DNA of 64,000 nt from an uncultured Lactobacillus sp. (GTDB lineage Bacteria; Bacillota; Bacilli; Lactobacillales; Lactobacillaceae): NCBI RefSeq assembly GCF_947367125.1, contig NZ_CANBCQ010000004.1, positions 1 to 64,000 of the forward strand, given 5' to 3'. Position 1 is the first letter of the stretch, and each line of letters begins with the position of its first letter. Positions 36,391-46,113 of this stretch are shown in pieces. The notes beneath the pieces were generated by a model, which was given only the letters and a program-made list of their open reading frames with translations, made no database searches and was not told the origin of the DNA. Made by a program: the position numbers and the translations under genes.

Positions 36391-37196
36391 CCCCGATGGA
36401 TATTCATAATAAAGAATTTAAACATCGTGGTCGCAATGGATATGATCGTCTTGAGGTAGATAGTTTTTTGGATAAGATTGTCGATGATTATGGCGATACA
36501 CTTGATCAACTGGTTGATTTAAAGAATGAAAATGTTTCTTTAAATCAAAAGATATCTGACTTGCAAGAACAAGTTGGCAAGTATCAAGAGCAGGTTAATG
36601 AATATAACGAAAAGAAAAGTTCTTTAAATAAGTCACTTATTTCTGCTCAACAAGCTGCAGATGAATTAAAAGAAAGCACAGAAAAAGAAGCTAAAAAAAT
36701 CATCGCTGATGCAAAGGCAGAAGCAGAGGCGATCGTTAAAAGGCAAAAACAACAGCAGGATACTATTTCAAAAGATTATATGCGTGTTAAAGAGCAAGTT
36801 AGTGAATTTCGGAGTAACATCCAAGACATGTTGCAAACTGAAATTGATAATTTGACCGATGAAAAATGGCAACACGCTTTGGATGATTATTTCAATTTGG
36901 AACGCTATTATCCTGATGATGACTCAGAACCAATTGATGCTGACGACGATGACATTGAAGATATCGAAGATGATGATGAAGATGTTGACAACGATGATGA
37001 AAATGACGTAAACTCTTCTCAAGGCCCTGATGATTTGGAATTGGATACACCAGCTGATCCTGACGAGAAAACTGATTCTGCACCCAAGCCAATGACAGGA
37101 GATAGTCAGAGTCACGAAACAATTAATATTAAACCTGAAATGAAATCTAATTCTTCAGGTCCAACAATTGTTTTTCCTGATGACTATAAGAGTTAA
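36366..37196 (+). CDS. divIVA: Cell division initiation protein DivIVA
   Basis: A 276-residue coiled-coil protein that binds curved membrane at poles and septum. N-terminal lipid-binding domain with GYDRLEVDSFLDKIVDDYGD (about 20-40), then long coiled coils (about 45-170). The C-terminal third is unusually acidic: about residues 180-220 are mainly D and E, followed by a polar tail. TTG start lies 25 bases inside ylmH behind AAGGTGGTG. Confidence 0.93.
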   Translation: MADKETQLTPMDIHNKEFKHRGRNGYDRLEVDSFLDKIVDDYGDTLDQLVDLKNENVSLNQKISDLQEQVGKYQEQVNEYNEKKSSLNKSLISAQQAADELKESTEKEAKKIIADAKAEAEAIVKRQKQQQDTISKDYMRVKEQVSEFRSNIQDMLQTEIDNLTDEKWQHALDDYFNLERYYPDDDSEPIDADDDDIEDIEDDDEDVDNDDENDVNSSQGPDDLELDTPADPDEKTDSAPKPMTGDSQSHETINIKPEMKSNSSGPTIVFPDDYKS

Positions 37197-37204
37197 TATA
37201 TTAG

Positions 37205-37400
37205 ATTGACAGTAAAACTTGATGGCAATTCAGCGAGCTAGTGATGGTGGAAGACTAGCATAAGAGCTTGATGGTTGATCAGCTGCCAAATTGATCTAAA
37301 CGTTTTTTTGCACGTTACGCAAAATTAAGTGGAGTTCGCAAGAGCTCAATTTAGGTGGTACCACGGTTAACCTCGTCCTAATTTTAGGATGAGGTTTTCT
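37205..37400 (+). promoter_or_regulatory. T-box leader of ileS
   Basis: T-box sequence AGGTGGTACCACGG at 37353-37366; terminator CCTCGTCCTA (37371-37380) / TAGGATGAGG (37385-37394) with loop ATTT and T-rich tail. Stem I region lies about 37215-37290; ATC in GGTTGATCAGC (about 37273-37283) is the likely isoleucine specifier. A TATATT at 37197-37202 might be the -10, but the leader may also be reached from divIVA. Confidence 0.92.
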
Positions 37401-37422
37401 TTTTTAGAAAGGAATTTTGTTA

Positions 37423-40206
37423 ATGAGAATCAAAGATACCCTTAATTTAGGTAAAACTAAATTTAAGATGCGCGGTAACTTGCCAGTTCGTGAAGCTGAA
37501 TGGCAAAAACAATGGCGTGAAAATAAGTTATATGAACAAAGATTAAAGTTAAACGAAGGTAAACCTCGCTTTGACTTGCATGATGGTCCTCCATTTGCCA
37601 ATGGTAACATTCATATGGGACACGCATTGAACAAGATTTCAAAAGACATTATTGTTCGTTACAAGAATATGAATGGCTACTATGCACCTTATGTACCAGG
37701 TTGGGATACTCACGGTCTTCCAGTTGAACAACAACTTGCTAAGCAAGGTGTGGACCGTAAGACAATGGATCGTGCCAAGTATCGCGAACTTTGTCGTCAA
37801 TATGCTGAAGAGCAAGTTCAAAAGCAAATGACCGACTTTAAACGTCTAGGTGTTATGGCAGATTGGGATAATCCATACATTACCTTACAGCATGACTTTG
37901 AAGCACAAGAAATTCGTGTCTTTGGAGAAATGTACAAGAAAGGCTATATCTATAAGGGCAAGAAGCCAGTTTACTGGTCATGGTCAAGTGAATCGACTTT
38001 AGCTGAAGCCGAAGTTGAATATAAGGACGTTGAAGCTAATTCTATTTTCGTAGCATTTCCAGTTACTGATGGTAAAGGAATTATTGATCCTAAGGATACG
38101 TACTTTGTAATTTGGACTACTACTCCTTGGACTATTCCAGCTAATGAAGCTATCTGTGTTAACCCAAAGTTTGATTACTCAGTTGTTCAAGTTGGGGATA
38201 AGAGATATGTTGTTGCCAGTGGCTTACTTGATAAGGTAGCTGAAGAAATTGGTTGGGACGATTATAAAGTTGTTCAAACTCTCAAAGGCAAGGACATGGA
38301 ATACATGAAGGCTAAGCATCCAATTTATGATAAAGATAGCTTAGTAATTGAAGGATTCCACGTAACTTTAGATGATGGTACTGGTTTAGTTCATACTGCA
38401 CCTGGCTTTGGTGAAGACGACTTTAATGTTGGTCAAAAGTATCATTTACCAATCTTTAGTCCTGTTGATGCTCATGGTTGTTATACTGATGAAGTGCCAG
38501 AACTTAAGGGAATGTTCTACCAAGATGTAGATAAGTTAATGATCCAAAAGTTAAGAGATGCAGGTGCATTGCTTAAGCTTAAGGTCTTTACTCACTCATA
38601 CCCACATGACTGGCGGACTAAGAAGCCGGTAATCTTCAGAGCAACTACTCAATGGTTTGCTTCAATTGATAAGTTTAGAGATCAAATCCTTGATCAAATT
38701 GAACAAGCCAACTTCATCCCTTCATGGGGTAAGACTCGTCTTTACAACATGATTAAAGATCGTGGCGATTGGGTAATTTCTCGTCAACGTGCTTGGGGTG
38801 TACCACTACCAATTTTTTACGCTGAAGATGGCACACCAATTGTTACTTCAGAAACAATTGAACATGTAGCAGGGATTTTTGCTAAAGAAGGTTCAAATGC
38901 TTGGTACACTCATCCTGCTAAGGAATTGTTGCCAGAAGACTTTACTTCAGAACATTCACCAAACGGCGAATTTACTAAAGAAAAAGATATTCTTGATGTT
39001 TGGTTTGACTCTGGGTCATCCTGGTCAGGCGTAATGGAAAAACGTGATGGTTTACATTATCCTGCTGATCTTTACCTTGAAGGTAGTGACCAATATCGTG
39101 GTTGGTTCAATTCAAGTTTGATTACCTCTGTTGCAGTGACTGGCAAGGCACCTTATAAAGAAGTATTATCACAAGGCTTTGTACTTGATGATAAGGGTCA
39201 CAAGATGTCTAAGTCACTTGGCAACGTAATTTCACCAAACGATGTAATCAAGAAGATGGGTGCTGAAATTATTCGTCTTTGGGTAGCTCAAGCTGATACT
39301 ACTTCTGATGTTGCAGTTTCAATGGGAATTTTGCAACAATCTGCAGAAAGTTACCGCAAGATCAGAAATACTTTCCGTTACATGTTGGCCAACACTAGTG
39401 ATTTTGATCCAAAAGAAAATCGCGTTGCTTATGCTGATCTTCGTTCAGTTGATCAATACATAGAAGTTAAATTGGATGACTTAGTTAAGGACTGTCTTGC
39501 TGCTTATGACAAGTTTGACTTTACTACCGTCTTTAAGAAAGTCTTCAACTTTATTTCTAATGATCTTTCAGCATTTTATCTTGATTTTGCTAAGGATGTA
39601 CTCTACATTGATGGTGAAGACAGCCATTCACGTCGTTCAATGCAAACTGTGATTTATGATGCTGCTGTTAAATTGGCTAAGATTTTAACACCAATTTTGC
39701 CACACACTATGGAAGAAATCTGGGGCTTCTTGAAGGAACCTGAAGATTACATTCAACTTGCTAATATGCCAGAAGTTGAAGACTATGCTAACCATGATGA
39801 TTTGCTTGAAAATTGGGGCAAATTCATGAAGTTGCGTGATGATGTCTTGAAGGCTCTTGAAGATGCAAGAAACAAGAAATTAATTGGTAAATCATTTGAA
39901 GCGGCAGTAACTATTTATCCAGACAAGGAAACTAAGACAATGCTTCAAGATTTAGATGCTGATTTTAGACAAATCTTGATTGTATCCAAGTTAACTATTG
40001 CTGATGGTGAAGCACCTACTAATGCAGAAAAATTGAATAATGCCAGTGTAGTAGTTGAACATGTTGAAGGCGAAGTTTGCCCTCGCTGTCGAATGATCAG
40101 AACTGATATCGGTGTAGATTCAAAATTGCCAATGCTTTGTGGTCGTTGTGCTAAAATTGTTGAAGCAGATTACCCAGAAGCTGCTGAAGAAGGATTGGAA
40201 AACTAA
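37423..40206 (+). CDS. ileS: Isoleucyl-tRNA synthetase
   Basis: A 927-residue class Ia synthetase. HMGH is in [18 protein letters not shown] in [12 protein letters not shown]; the editing domain has [15 protein letters not shown]-terminal zinc ribbon (CPRC...CGRC, last 40 residues) marks the eubacterial mupirocin-sensitive type. The ATG at 37423 is 9 bases after AGAAAGGA; a TTG two codons earlier is too near. Overlaps the next gene by one base. Confidence 0.97.
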   Translation: MRIKDTLNLGKTKFKMRGNLPVREAEWQKQWRENKLYEQRLKLNEGKPRFDLHDGPPFANGNIHMGHALNKISKDIIVRYKNMNGYYAPYVPGWDTHGLPVEQQLAKQGVDRKTMDRAKYRELCRQYAEEQVQKQMTDFKRLGVMADWDNPYITLQHDFEAQEIRVFGEMYKKGYIYKGKKPVYWSWSSESTLAEAEVEYKDVEANSIFVAFPVTDGKGIIDPKDTYFVIWTTTPWTIPANEAICVNPKFDYSVVQVGDKRYVVASGLLDKVAEEIGWDDYKVVQTLKGKDMEYMKAKHPIYDKDSLVIEGFHVTLDDGTGLVHTAPGFGEDDFNVGQKYHLPIFSPVDAHGCYTDEVPELKGMFYQDVDKLMIQKLRDAGALLKLKVFTHSYPHDWRTKKPVIFRATTQWFASIDKFRDQILDQIEQANFIPSWGKTRLYNMIKDRGDWVISRQRAWGVPLPIFYAEDGTPIVTSETIEHVAGIFAKEGSNAWYTHPAKELLPEDFTSEHSPNGEFTKEKDILDVWFDSGSSWSGVMEKRDGLHYPADLYLEGSDQYRGWFNSSLITSVAVTGKAPYKEVLSQGFVLDDKGHKMSKSLGNVISPNDVIKKMGAEIIRLWVAQADTTSDVAVSMGILQQSAESYRKIRNTFRYMLANTSDFDPKENRVAYADLRSVDQYIEVKLDDLVKDCLAAYDKFDFTTVFKKVFNFISNDLSAFYLDFAKDVLYIDGEDSHSRRSMQTVIYDAAVKLAKILTPILPHTMEEIWGFLKEPEDYIQLANMPEVEDYANHDDLLENWGKFMKLRDDVLKALEDARNKKLIGKSFEAAVTIYPDKETKTMLQDLDADFRQILIVSKLTIADGEAPTNAEKLNNASVVVEHVEGEVCPRCRMIRTDIGVDSKLPMLCGRCAKIVEADYPEAAEEGLEN

Positions 40207-40409
40207 TGCGTTTAGGTACTGTTAAGCAGTTTGATGAAGGCAGTAGCTATGGCTTTATTGAAGATGATAAAAATCATAAGTCATACTTTGTTTTCTATAA
40301 AGCAATTAAAGAAGAAGGCTATAAGACTTTGCAAGTAGGCCAAAGAGTGCAATATCAATTGGCTCAAGGAAAAAATGGTCTTCAATGTGTAAATGTATAT
40401 TTAGCCTAA
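40206..40409 (+). CDS. Cold-shock-domain-like protein
   Basis: A 67-residue small nucleic-acid-binding protein. GTVKQFDEGSSYGFIEDD corresponds to the first strands of a cold-shock domain and YFVFYKAI to RNP2; GQRVQYQLAQGKNGLQCVNV to the last strands. The canonical RNP1 KGFGFI and RNP2 VFVHF are degenerate, so it is a divergent member. Coupled to ileS by TAATG. Confidence 0.82.
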   Translation: MRLGTVKQFDEGSSYGFIEDDKNHKSYFVFYKAIKEEGYKTLQVGQRVQYQLAQGKNGLQCVNVYLA

Positions 40410-40423
40410 AAGGAGCTGAGATT

Positions 40424-40993
40424 TTGGATTTAAAAGAAACAGAAATCTCATCACAACAGATTTTTCAAGGTCGTATCCTAGATTTATCTGTCCGTACAGT
40501 TAAGCTTCCCAATGGTGAAACTTCAACTAGAGAAGTAATTAAGCATAAACCCGCTTCAGGTGTAATTGCGATTAACGATGAACAAAAGATGCTTTTGGTA
40601 AAGCAATGGCGTGAACCGATTAAGCAAATTACTCTAGAAATTCCAGCTGGTTTGGTTGATTCTACTGATGCTAGCCCACTCGATGCAATGAAACGCGAAC
40701 TAAATGAAGAGGGCGGCTATCGAGCAGAATATTGGGAAAAAGTTAGTGAATTTTATTCTTCTCCTGGTTTTTGTGATGAAAAGATGTATCTTTTCTATTG
40801 TGATACTTTAACCAAATTAACTGATAAGCGGGCTCTTGATGAGGATGAATTTTTAACTTCTGCTTGGTACAGCTTGGATGAGTTAAAGAATTTATTGGCT
40901 GAAGGAAAAATTGTCGATGCTAAGACAATTTATGCGATTACTGTCTGGGAAAATATGCTATTGCAAAATGCTCAGACTGATAATAAGGATTAA
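40424..40993 (+). CDS. Nudix hydrolase, ADP-ribose pyrophosphatase type
   Basis: A 189-residue enzyme likely to split ADP-ribose to AMP and ribose 5-phosphate. The Nudix box follows GLVDSTDASPLDAMKRELNEEGGY (catalytic REL-x-EE). N-terminal strands (QIFQGRILDLSVRTVKLPNG) are those of the NudF/YqkG group. TTG start with AAAGGAG 8 bases upstream is preferred to an ATG further up that lies inside the previous gene without a site. Confidence 0.88.
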   Translation: MDLKETEISSQQIFQGRILDLSVRTVKLPNGETSTREVIKHKPASGVIAINDEQKMLLVKQWREPIKQITLEIPAGLVDSTDASPLDAMKRELNEEGGYRAEYWEKVSEFYSSPGFCDEKMYLFYCDTLTKLTDKRALDEDEFLTSAWYSLDELKNLLAEGKIVDAKTIYAITVWENMLLQNAQTDNKD

Positions 40994-40995
40994 AC

Positions 40996-41313
40996 ATGGT
41001 AGAAAAACGTTCTGATTATCGAAAAAGGCAAAAAAAGAGCTTGCTTAATAAGCTCAAATCTTCTTTTGCTGATAAAGATTCAGAGGAAGTAAATGTAAAT
41101 CCGGATTTTCAAAGAGCTGATTCTGATAATGAACCACTTAGAAGACGTCCTTTGGAAGGAGACGGACAAGAGTTTTACCAGCATGATCAATTAAGTGATA
41201 AAGCAACGATTCGCCAAGAGAAGTCACTAAGACTGAAAAAAAGATTGAATCGTGCTATCCTGATAGTGATTGTTTTAATTATATTAGTGCTACTAGCACT
41301 GTTTCATTTATAG
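40996..41313 (+). CDS. Small tail-anchored membrane protein, unknown function
   Basis: A 105-residue protein with a very basic start (EKRSDYRKRQKKSLLNKLK), a polar middle (about 25-80) and a single C-terminal helix (AILIVIVLIILVLLALF, about 87-103). The topology suggests a cytoplasmic domain held at the membrane by its tail. I do not recognise a family. It lies two bases after the Nudix gene and 18 before mtnN, so it is part of that operon. Confidence 0.75.
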   Translation: MVEKRSDYRKRQKKSLLNKLKSSFADKDSEEVNVNPDFQRADSDNEPLRRRPLEGDGQEFYQHDQLSDKATIRQEKSLRLKKRLNRAILIVIVLIILVLLALFHL

Positions 41314-41331
41314 TGGAAATGAGGAAATAAA

Positions 41332-42027
41332 TTGAAGATTGCGATTATCGTCCCAATGGCGGAAGAAGCTGAATTTTATCGTGATCATTTCCAAACAGAA
41401 ACCAAAGAAATGTTCGGATCAACAGAATTCGAACATTTTTCTGTTAATGGCAATGATGTATATTTAGGACTAAGTGGTATCGGAAAGGTACAAGCTGCAA
41501 TGAACTTAGCCAGTTTGTTGAGCTGTGTTGATATTGATGTCATTTTTATGACTGGTTCAGCAGGTGCTCTGGCACCAGATGTTCATCAAGAAGATCTAGT
41601 TCTGCCAAATGCATTTGCTTATTATGATGCACATAATACTGCAGCTGGAGATTACGTTGAAGGTCAAATCCCTCAACAACCAGCCCAATTTGTACTTGAT
41701 TCACCACAAGGAACTGCCTTTGCAGAATATTTGAAAAAGACGGGTGTTTCTTTCCGTGAAGGATTGGTAATAACGGGTGATTCATTTGTCGCTTCATCTA
41801 AACAAAAAGATGAAATTCGTCAAAATTTTCCAACAGCTTTAGCCTGTGAAATGGAAGGTGCCGCTTTTGCACAAGTTGCTCATGCATTTAAGAAGCCTTT
41901 AGTTGCCATGCGTGCAATTTCTGATAATGGAGATGGTAGTGCAGAAGAGGATTTCGAAACCTTTGTTAAAAAAGTTGGCGCTAAAGCAGCGAAGTTAATT
42001 AGTGATTATGTAGAAAAGATGAATTAG
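41332..42027 (+). CDS. mtnN: 5'-methylthioadenosine/S-adenosylhomocysteine nucleosidase
   Basis: A 231-residue enzyme that removes adenine from MTA, SAH and 5'-deoxyadenosine, recycling SAM by-products and feeding the LuxS path. Motifs: IAIIVPMAEEAEF, GLSGIGKVQAAM, TGSAGAL, ACEMEGAAFAQVA and the catalytic Asp in RAISDNGDG. TTG start behind GAGGAAA. Followed after two bases by the cysteine desulfurase. Confidence 0.95.
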   Translation: MKIAIIVPMAEEAEFYRDHFQTETKEMFGSTEFEHFSVNGNDVYLGLSGIGKVQAAMNLASLLSCVDIDVIFMTGSAGALAPDVHQEDLVLPNAFAYYDAHNTAAGDYVEGQIPQQPAQFVLDSPQGTAFAEYLKKTGVSFREGLVITGDSFVASSKQKDEIRQNFPTALACEMEGAAFAQVAHAFKKPLVAMRAISDNGDGSAEEDFETFVKKVGAKAAKLISDYVEKMN

Positions 42028-42029
42028 AC

Positions 42030-43187
42030 GTGCGTGAAATTTATTTAGATAATGCTGCCACCACTCCAATGTCACCTAAGGTAATAGATATTATTACTAA
42101 TGAAATGAAAAATGATTTTGGTAATGCTTCTAGTACTTATGAATTAGGTCGTCAGGCAAGAAAAGCAATTGATCGAGCTCGACATCAAATTGCTCAAGAT
42201 ATTAATGCTCAAGGTGGAGAAATTATTTTTACTTCAGGTGGTTCAGAAAGTAATAATACTGCAATTTTTGGAACTGCTTATAGTCGTAAAAATATTGGTA
42301 AAAAAATTATTACTACACCAATTGAACATCCATCTGTGCTAAATCCTATGAAACGGTTAGAAGATGAGGGCTATGATGTTGTCTACTTAAAGGTAGATCA
42401 AACCGGTCATATTTCTTTAGATCAATTAAAAAAAGAATTAACTCCAGATACAATTTTAGTTTCAATTATGGCGGTTAATAATGAAGTTGGTACGATCATG
42501 CCGCTAAAAGAAATTGGAGCTTTAGTCAAAGAGTCAAACGCCTACTTCCATGTTGATAACGTACAAGGAATGGGTACGATTAAGATTGATGTCAAGGCAA
42601 TGAATATTGATTTCTTGTCTGTTTCAGCACATAAAATTAATGGTCCTAAGTTTTTAGGCTTTTTGTATGAAAATGCAGATATTTATATCCCTAATTTAGT
42701 TTTAGGCGGTGAGCAAGAAACTAAACGACGTGCTGGTACAGAAAATGTACCGGGAATCGCTGGTTTCGGTGAAGCAGTACGTGAAGTGTCAGAAATTGGT
42801 CGTGATACTTTGCAAAAGAAATATGCTCATTATCAAGATATTATTCTAAAAGAATTAGATGATCATCAAATTGATTACGAGATTAATGGTGGTCATGGTC
42901 CAGGCTATTCACATCATGTGCTTAATTTACACTTTAAGGGGGTATCTACTACTTCTTTACAGACTAATCTTGATTTGAATGGTTTTGCTGTGTCAGGTGG
43001 TTCGGCATGTACTGCTGGATCTTTAGAACCATCACATGTATTAATTGCATGTTTTGGCGAAAATTCACCTAGAATAAATGAGTCAATCCGAATTTCATTT
43101 GGGCGTTATAATACAGATGATGAGATTAAACAGTTTGCTCAAGAATTAGTAAAAATAGTGCAGAGAATTCAATCTAAAAATAAATAG
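42030..43187 (+). CDS. iscS: Cysteine desulfurase (MnmA-linked IscS type)
   Basis: A 385-residue PLP enzyme. PLP lysine K202 (SAHKINGPKF), persulfide cysteine C327 (GGSACTAGS), N-terminal IYLDNAATTP. GTG start, with a weak ribosome site, two bases after mtnN. Its nearness to DUF1831 and mnmA makes MnmA its probable sulfur acceptor (as YrvO for MnmA in B. subtilis). It is clearly different from the ThiI-linked paralogue at 5769-6929. Confidence 0.93.
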   Translation: MREIYLDNAATTPMSPKVIDIITNEMKNDFGNASSTYELGRQARKAIDRARHQIAQDINAQGGEIIFTSGGSESNNTAIFGTAYSRKNIGKKIITTPIEHPSVLNPMKRLEDEGYDVVYLKVDQTGHISLDQLKKELTPDTILVSIMAVNNEVGTIMPLKEIGALVKESNAYFHVDNVQGMGTIKIDVKAMNIDFLSVSAHKINGPKFLGFLYENADIYIPNLVLGGEQETKRRAGTENVPGIAGFGEAVREVSEIGRDTLQKKYAHYQDIILKELDDHQIDYEINGGHGPGYSHHVLNLHFKGVSTTSLQTNLDLNGFAVSGGSACTAGSLEPSHVLIACFGENSPRINESIRISFGRYNTDDEIKQFAQELVKIVQRIQSKNK

Positions 43188-43234
43188 TTGCTTTCAAAAA
43201 GAAGGTGACTTATTATAAATAAGTGAGGTAAATT

Positions 43235-43576
43235 ATGGCAAATACAGTTGTGATAAATGGTGATAAACGTAAATTTACTTTAAATCCTGATTTAAAGTTG
43301 TATGCATTGATTGATGCCGGTTTCGTGAAAACGACTAAGGGTAATTTCAATTATGAGCATCCCCTTTACAATGATTCACCTTATAACGCACCAACCAAGT
43401 TAAAGATGACTATTAATAAAGGTCTATCACATTTAACGATGGTGGTTACTGATCGCAACGGTTTGCAAAAAGTTAATATTTTTAAAAACAAGCAATTAGC
43501 CCCAACGGTTGAACTTTTAGATTATATTCTAAAGGATCTTGAGGAGCGCAAAATTTTGCTAGAAGTAAAGGATTGA
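43235..43576 (+). CDS. DUF1831 family protein
   Basis: A 113-residue soluble protein matching DUF1831, a Lactobacillales family found between cysteine desulfurase and mnmA genes. Sequence is mixed alpha/beta with TVVINGDKRKFTLNPDLKLYALIDAGF at the start and LKMTINKGLSHLTMVVTDRNG in the middle. No cysteine is present, so it cannot itself carry a persulfide. A helper or regulator of sulfur transfer to MnmA is inferred from context only. Good ribosome site (GTGAGG). Confidence 0.8.
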   Translation: MANTVVINGDKRKFTLNPDLKLYALIDAGFVKTTKGNFNYEHPLYNDSPYNAPTKLKMTINKGLSHLTMVVTDRNGLQKVNIFKNKQLAPTVELLDYILKDLEERKILLEVKD

Positions 43577-43580
43577 TTGA

Positions 43581-44711
<1,131 letters not shown>

Positions 44712-44719
44712 AATTATGC

Positions 44720-44752
44720 AAAAAAGGCGTTTGAGTTTTCGAACGTCTTTTT
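44720..44752 (+). terminator. Terminator of the mtnN-iscS-mnmA operon
   Basis: AAAAAGGCGTT (44721-44731) / AACGTCTTTTT (44742-44752) stem with 10-base loop and T-run. Confidence 0.85.
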
Positions 44753-44758
44753 GTTTTG

Positions 44759-44767
44759 TGCTAAACT
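44759..44767 (+). promoter_or_regulatory. Extended -10 before the histidine phosphatase gene
   Basis: TGCTAAACT, directly after the terminator and about 37 bases before the gene. No good -35. Confidence 0.4.
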
Positions 44768-44803
44768 ATTCTTATTGATTAGACAATTAGGGGGATTTAA
44801 GCA

Positions 44804-45463
44804 ATGCAAATTTATTTCGTTCGTCATGGTAAAACCGAGTGGAACTTGGCCAGCCGTTTTCAAGGAGGACACGGTGATTCGCCACTTTTGCCACAGAGTT
44901 TAGAAGATATAAAAAAATTAGGTCATCATTTACAAGGAACAAAGTTTAGAGGTATTTTTGCTAGTCCGCTTGATCGAGCATTTAATACGGCTCAGGGAAT
45001 CGATGATGCAATGAATGCTAACTTGCCTGTAGTAATCGATGAACGACTTAGAGAATTTAATTTGGGTGATATGGAAGGAATGAAGTTTGCAGATGCAGAA
45101 AAGAAGTTTCCTGAGCAGATGAATAATTTCTGGCATCATCCAGATCAGTACGATCCTACGGAGTTGCACGGTGAAGATTATGCCCATGTTATCGCTCGGG
45201 GAAAATCTTTTGCCCAAGAGATGGCCCGAAGATTTGCTGACGATGATGATAAAATTTTAGCAGTTAGCCATGGTGCTGCGTTATCAGCTATCATGGGAGG
45301 ACTTTTAGGCTATCCTTTGAAGGATATTCGCAAAAATGGTGGACTTAGCAATACCTCTTTAACTATCTTAGAAACACTCGATGGGGGCAAAAACTTTAAA
45401 CCAGTTGTGTGGAATGAGACTAGTTATTTAGGTCGTAAATTATCAAAGACGGACTCATTATAA
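44804..45463 (+). CDS. Histidine phosphatase / phosphoglycerate mutase family protein
   Basis: A 219-residue protein with the branch-1 signature FVRHGKTEWN (catalytic His in RHG), ASPLDRAFNTAQGI, the acid residue in REFNLGDMEG and the second His in AVSHGAAL. These enzymes remove phosphate from varied small substrates; true phosphoglycerate mutase is less likely. Ribosome site GGGGG. Overlaps the TPR gene by one base. Confidence 0.85.
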   Translation: MQIYFVRHGKTEWNLASRFQGGHGDSPLLPQSLEDIKKLGHHLQGTKFRGIFASPLDRAFNTAQGIDDAMNANLPVVIDERLREFNLGDMEGMKFADAEKKFPEQMNNFWHHPDQYDPTELHGEDYAHVIARGKSFAQEMARRFADDDDKILAVSHGAALSAIMGGLLGYPLKDIRKNGGLSNTSLTILETLDGGKNFKPVVWNETSYLGRKLSKTDSL

Positions 45464-46113
45464 TGAATCAAAAAATAGCAAAAATCTATGATGATGGTAA
45501 GGTAGACCAAGCCATTCGTTTATTAATTAAAGAAATCGACCAGCATCCACAGCAAGTGGGGAATTATTTACAATTATCTACTTATTTAATTGAGCAAGGA
45601 AGTGTGGATCAGGCCCAGAAGTTATTGGAGCAAGCTCAACACTTGGTAAAATCGCCACAAGAGTTAAATTATAACTTGGCAGTATGTCATTACATGCAGG
45701 GAGATTTTGATCAAGCATTAGCTTTATTAGATCAAATACCTAATGATGATCTAACCCTTTATCAAAAGGCGCTTACTTATTTAAAATTGGGTCAAACCCA
45801 AAAAGCATTGGCTTATGCGTTAACAATTAAAAAAGTTGATGAGCGGGTCCAAGAATTATTGGGTGATATTTGGCTAAGTCTTGGTGAAACCCAAAAAGCT
45901 GAACAGATGTATTTAGCAATTCCGAACGCTAAGCGAACTGCTAAAATTTACTTTTTATTGGGAATAACTAGCTTAGAAAAAAGTCGTGAGCAAGCTCAAC
46001 AATATTTTGCTAAGGCCAAGCAAATGGATGCTAAGTATTATCAGCAAGCAATGAATCAATATGCTTCAATTATGAAGATGATCAACGATAAGGAAAAGAA
46101 AAAGCATGATTGA
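45463..46113 (+). CDS. Tetratricopeptide repeat protein
   Basis: A 216-residue all-helical protein made of about five TPR units (for example QAIRLLIKEIDQHPQQVGNY, NLAVCHYMQGDFDQALALLD, ALTYLKLGQTQKALAYALTI). Soluble, no signal peptide. It overlaps the phosphatase by one base and recD2 by eight, a pairing with recD2 seen in other Firmicutes. Partner unknown. Confidence 0.85.
   Translation: MNQKIAKIYDDGKVDQAIRLLIKEIDQHPQQVGNYLQLSTYLIEQGSVDQAQKLLEQAQHLVKSPQELNYNLAVCHYMQGDFDQALALLDQIPNDDLTLYQKALTYLKLGQTQKALAYALTIKKVDERVQELLGDIWLSLGETQKAEQMYLAIPNAKRTAKIYFLLGITSLEKSREQAQQYFAKAKQMDAKYYQQAMNQYASIMKMINDKEKKKHD

Noticed and set aside
36892..37122. His-rich minus-strand frames opposite the divIVA tail
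   Set aside because: Antisense reading of GAT/GAC/GAA codons of the acidic tail gives His/Leu-rich artefacts.
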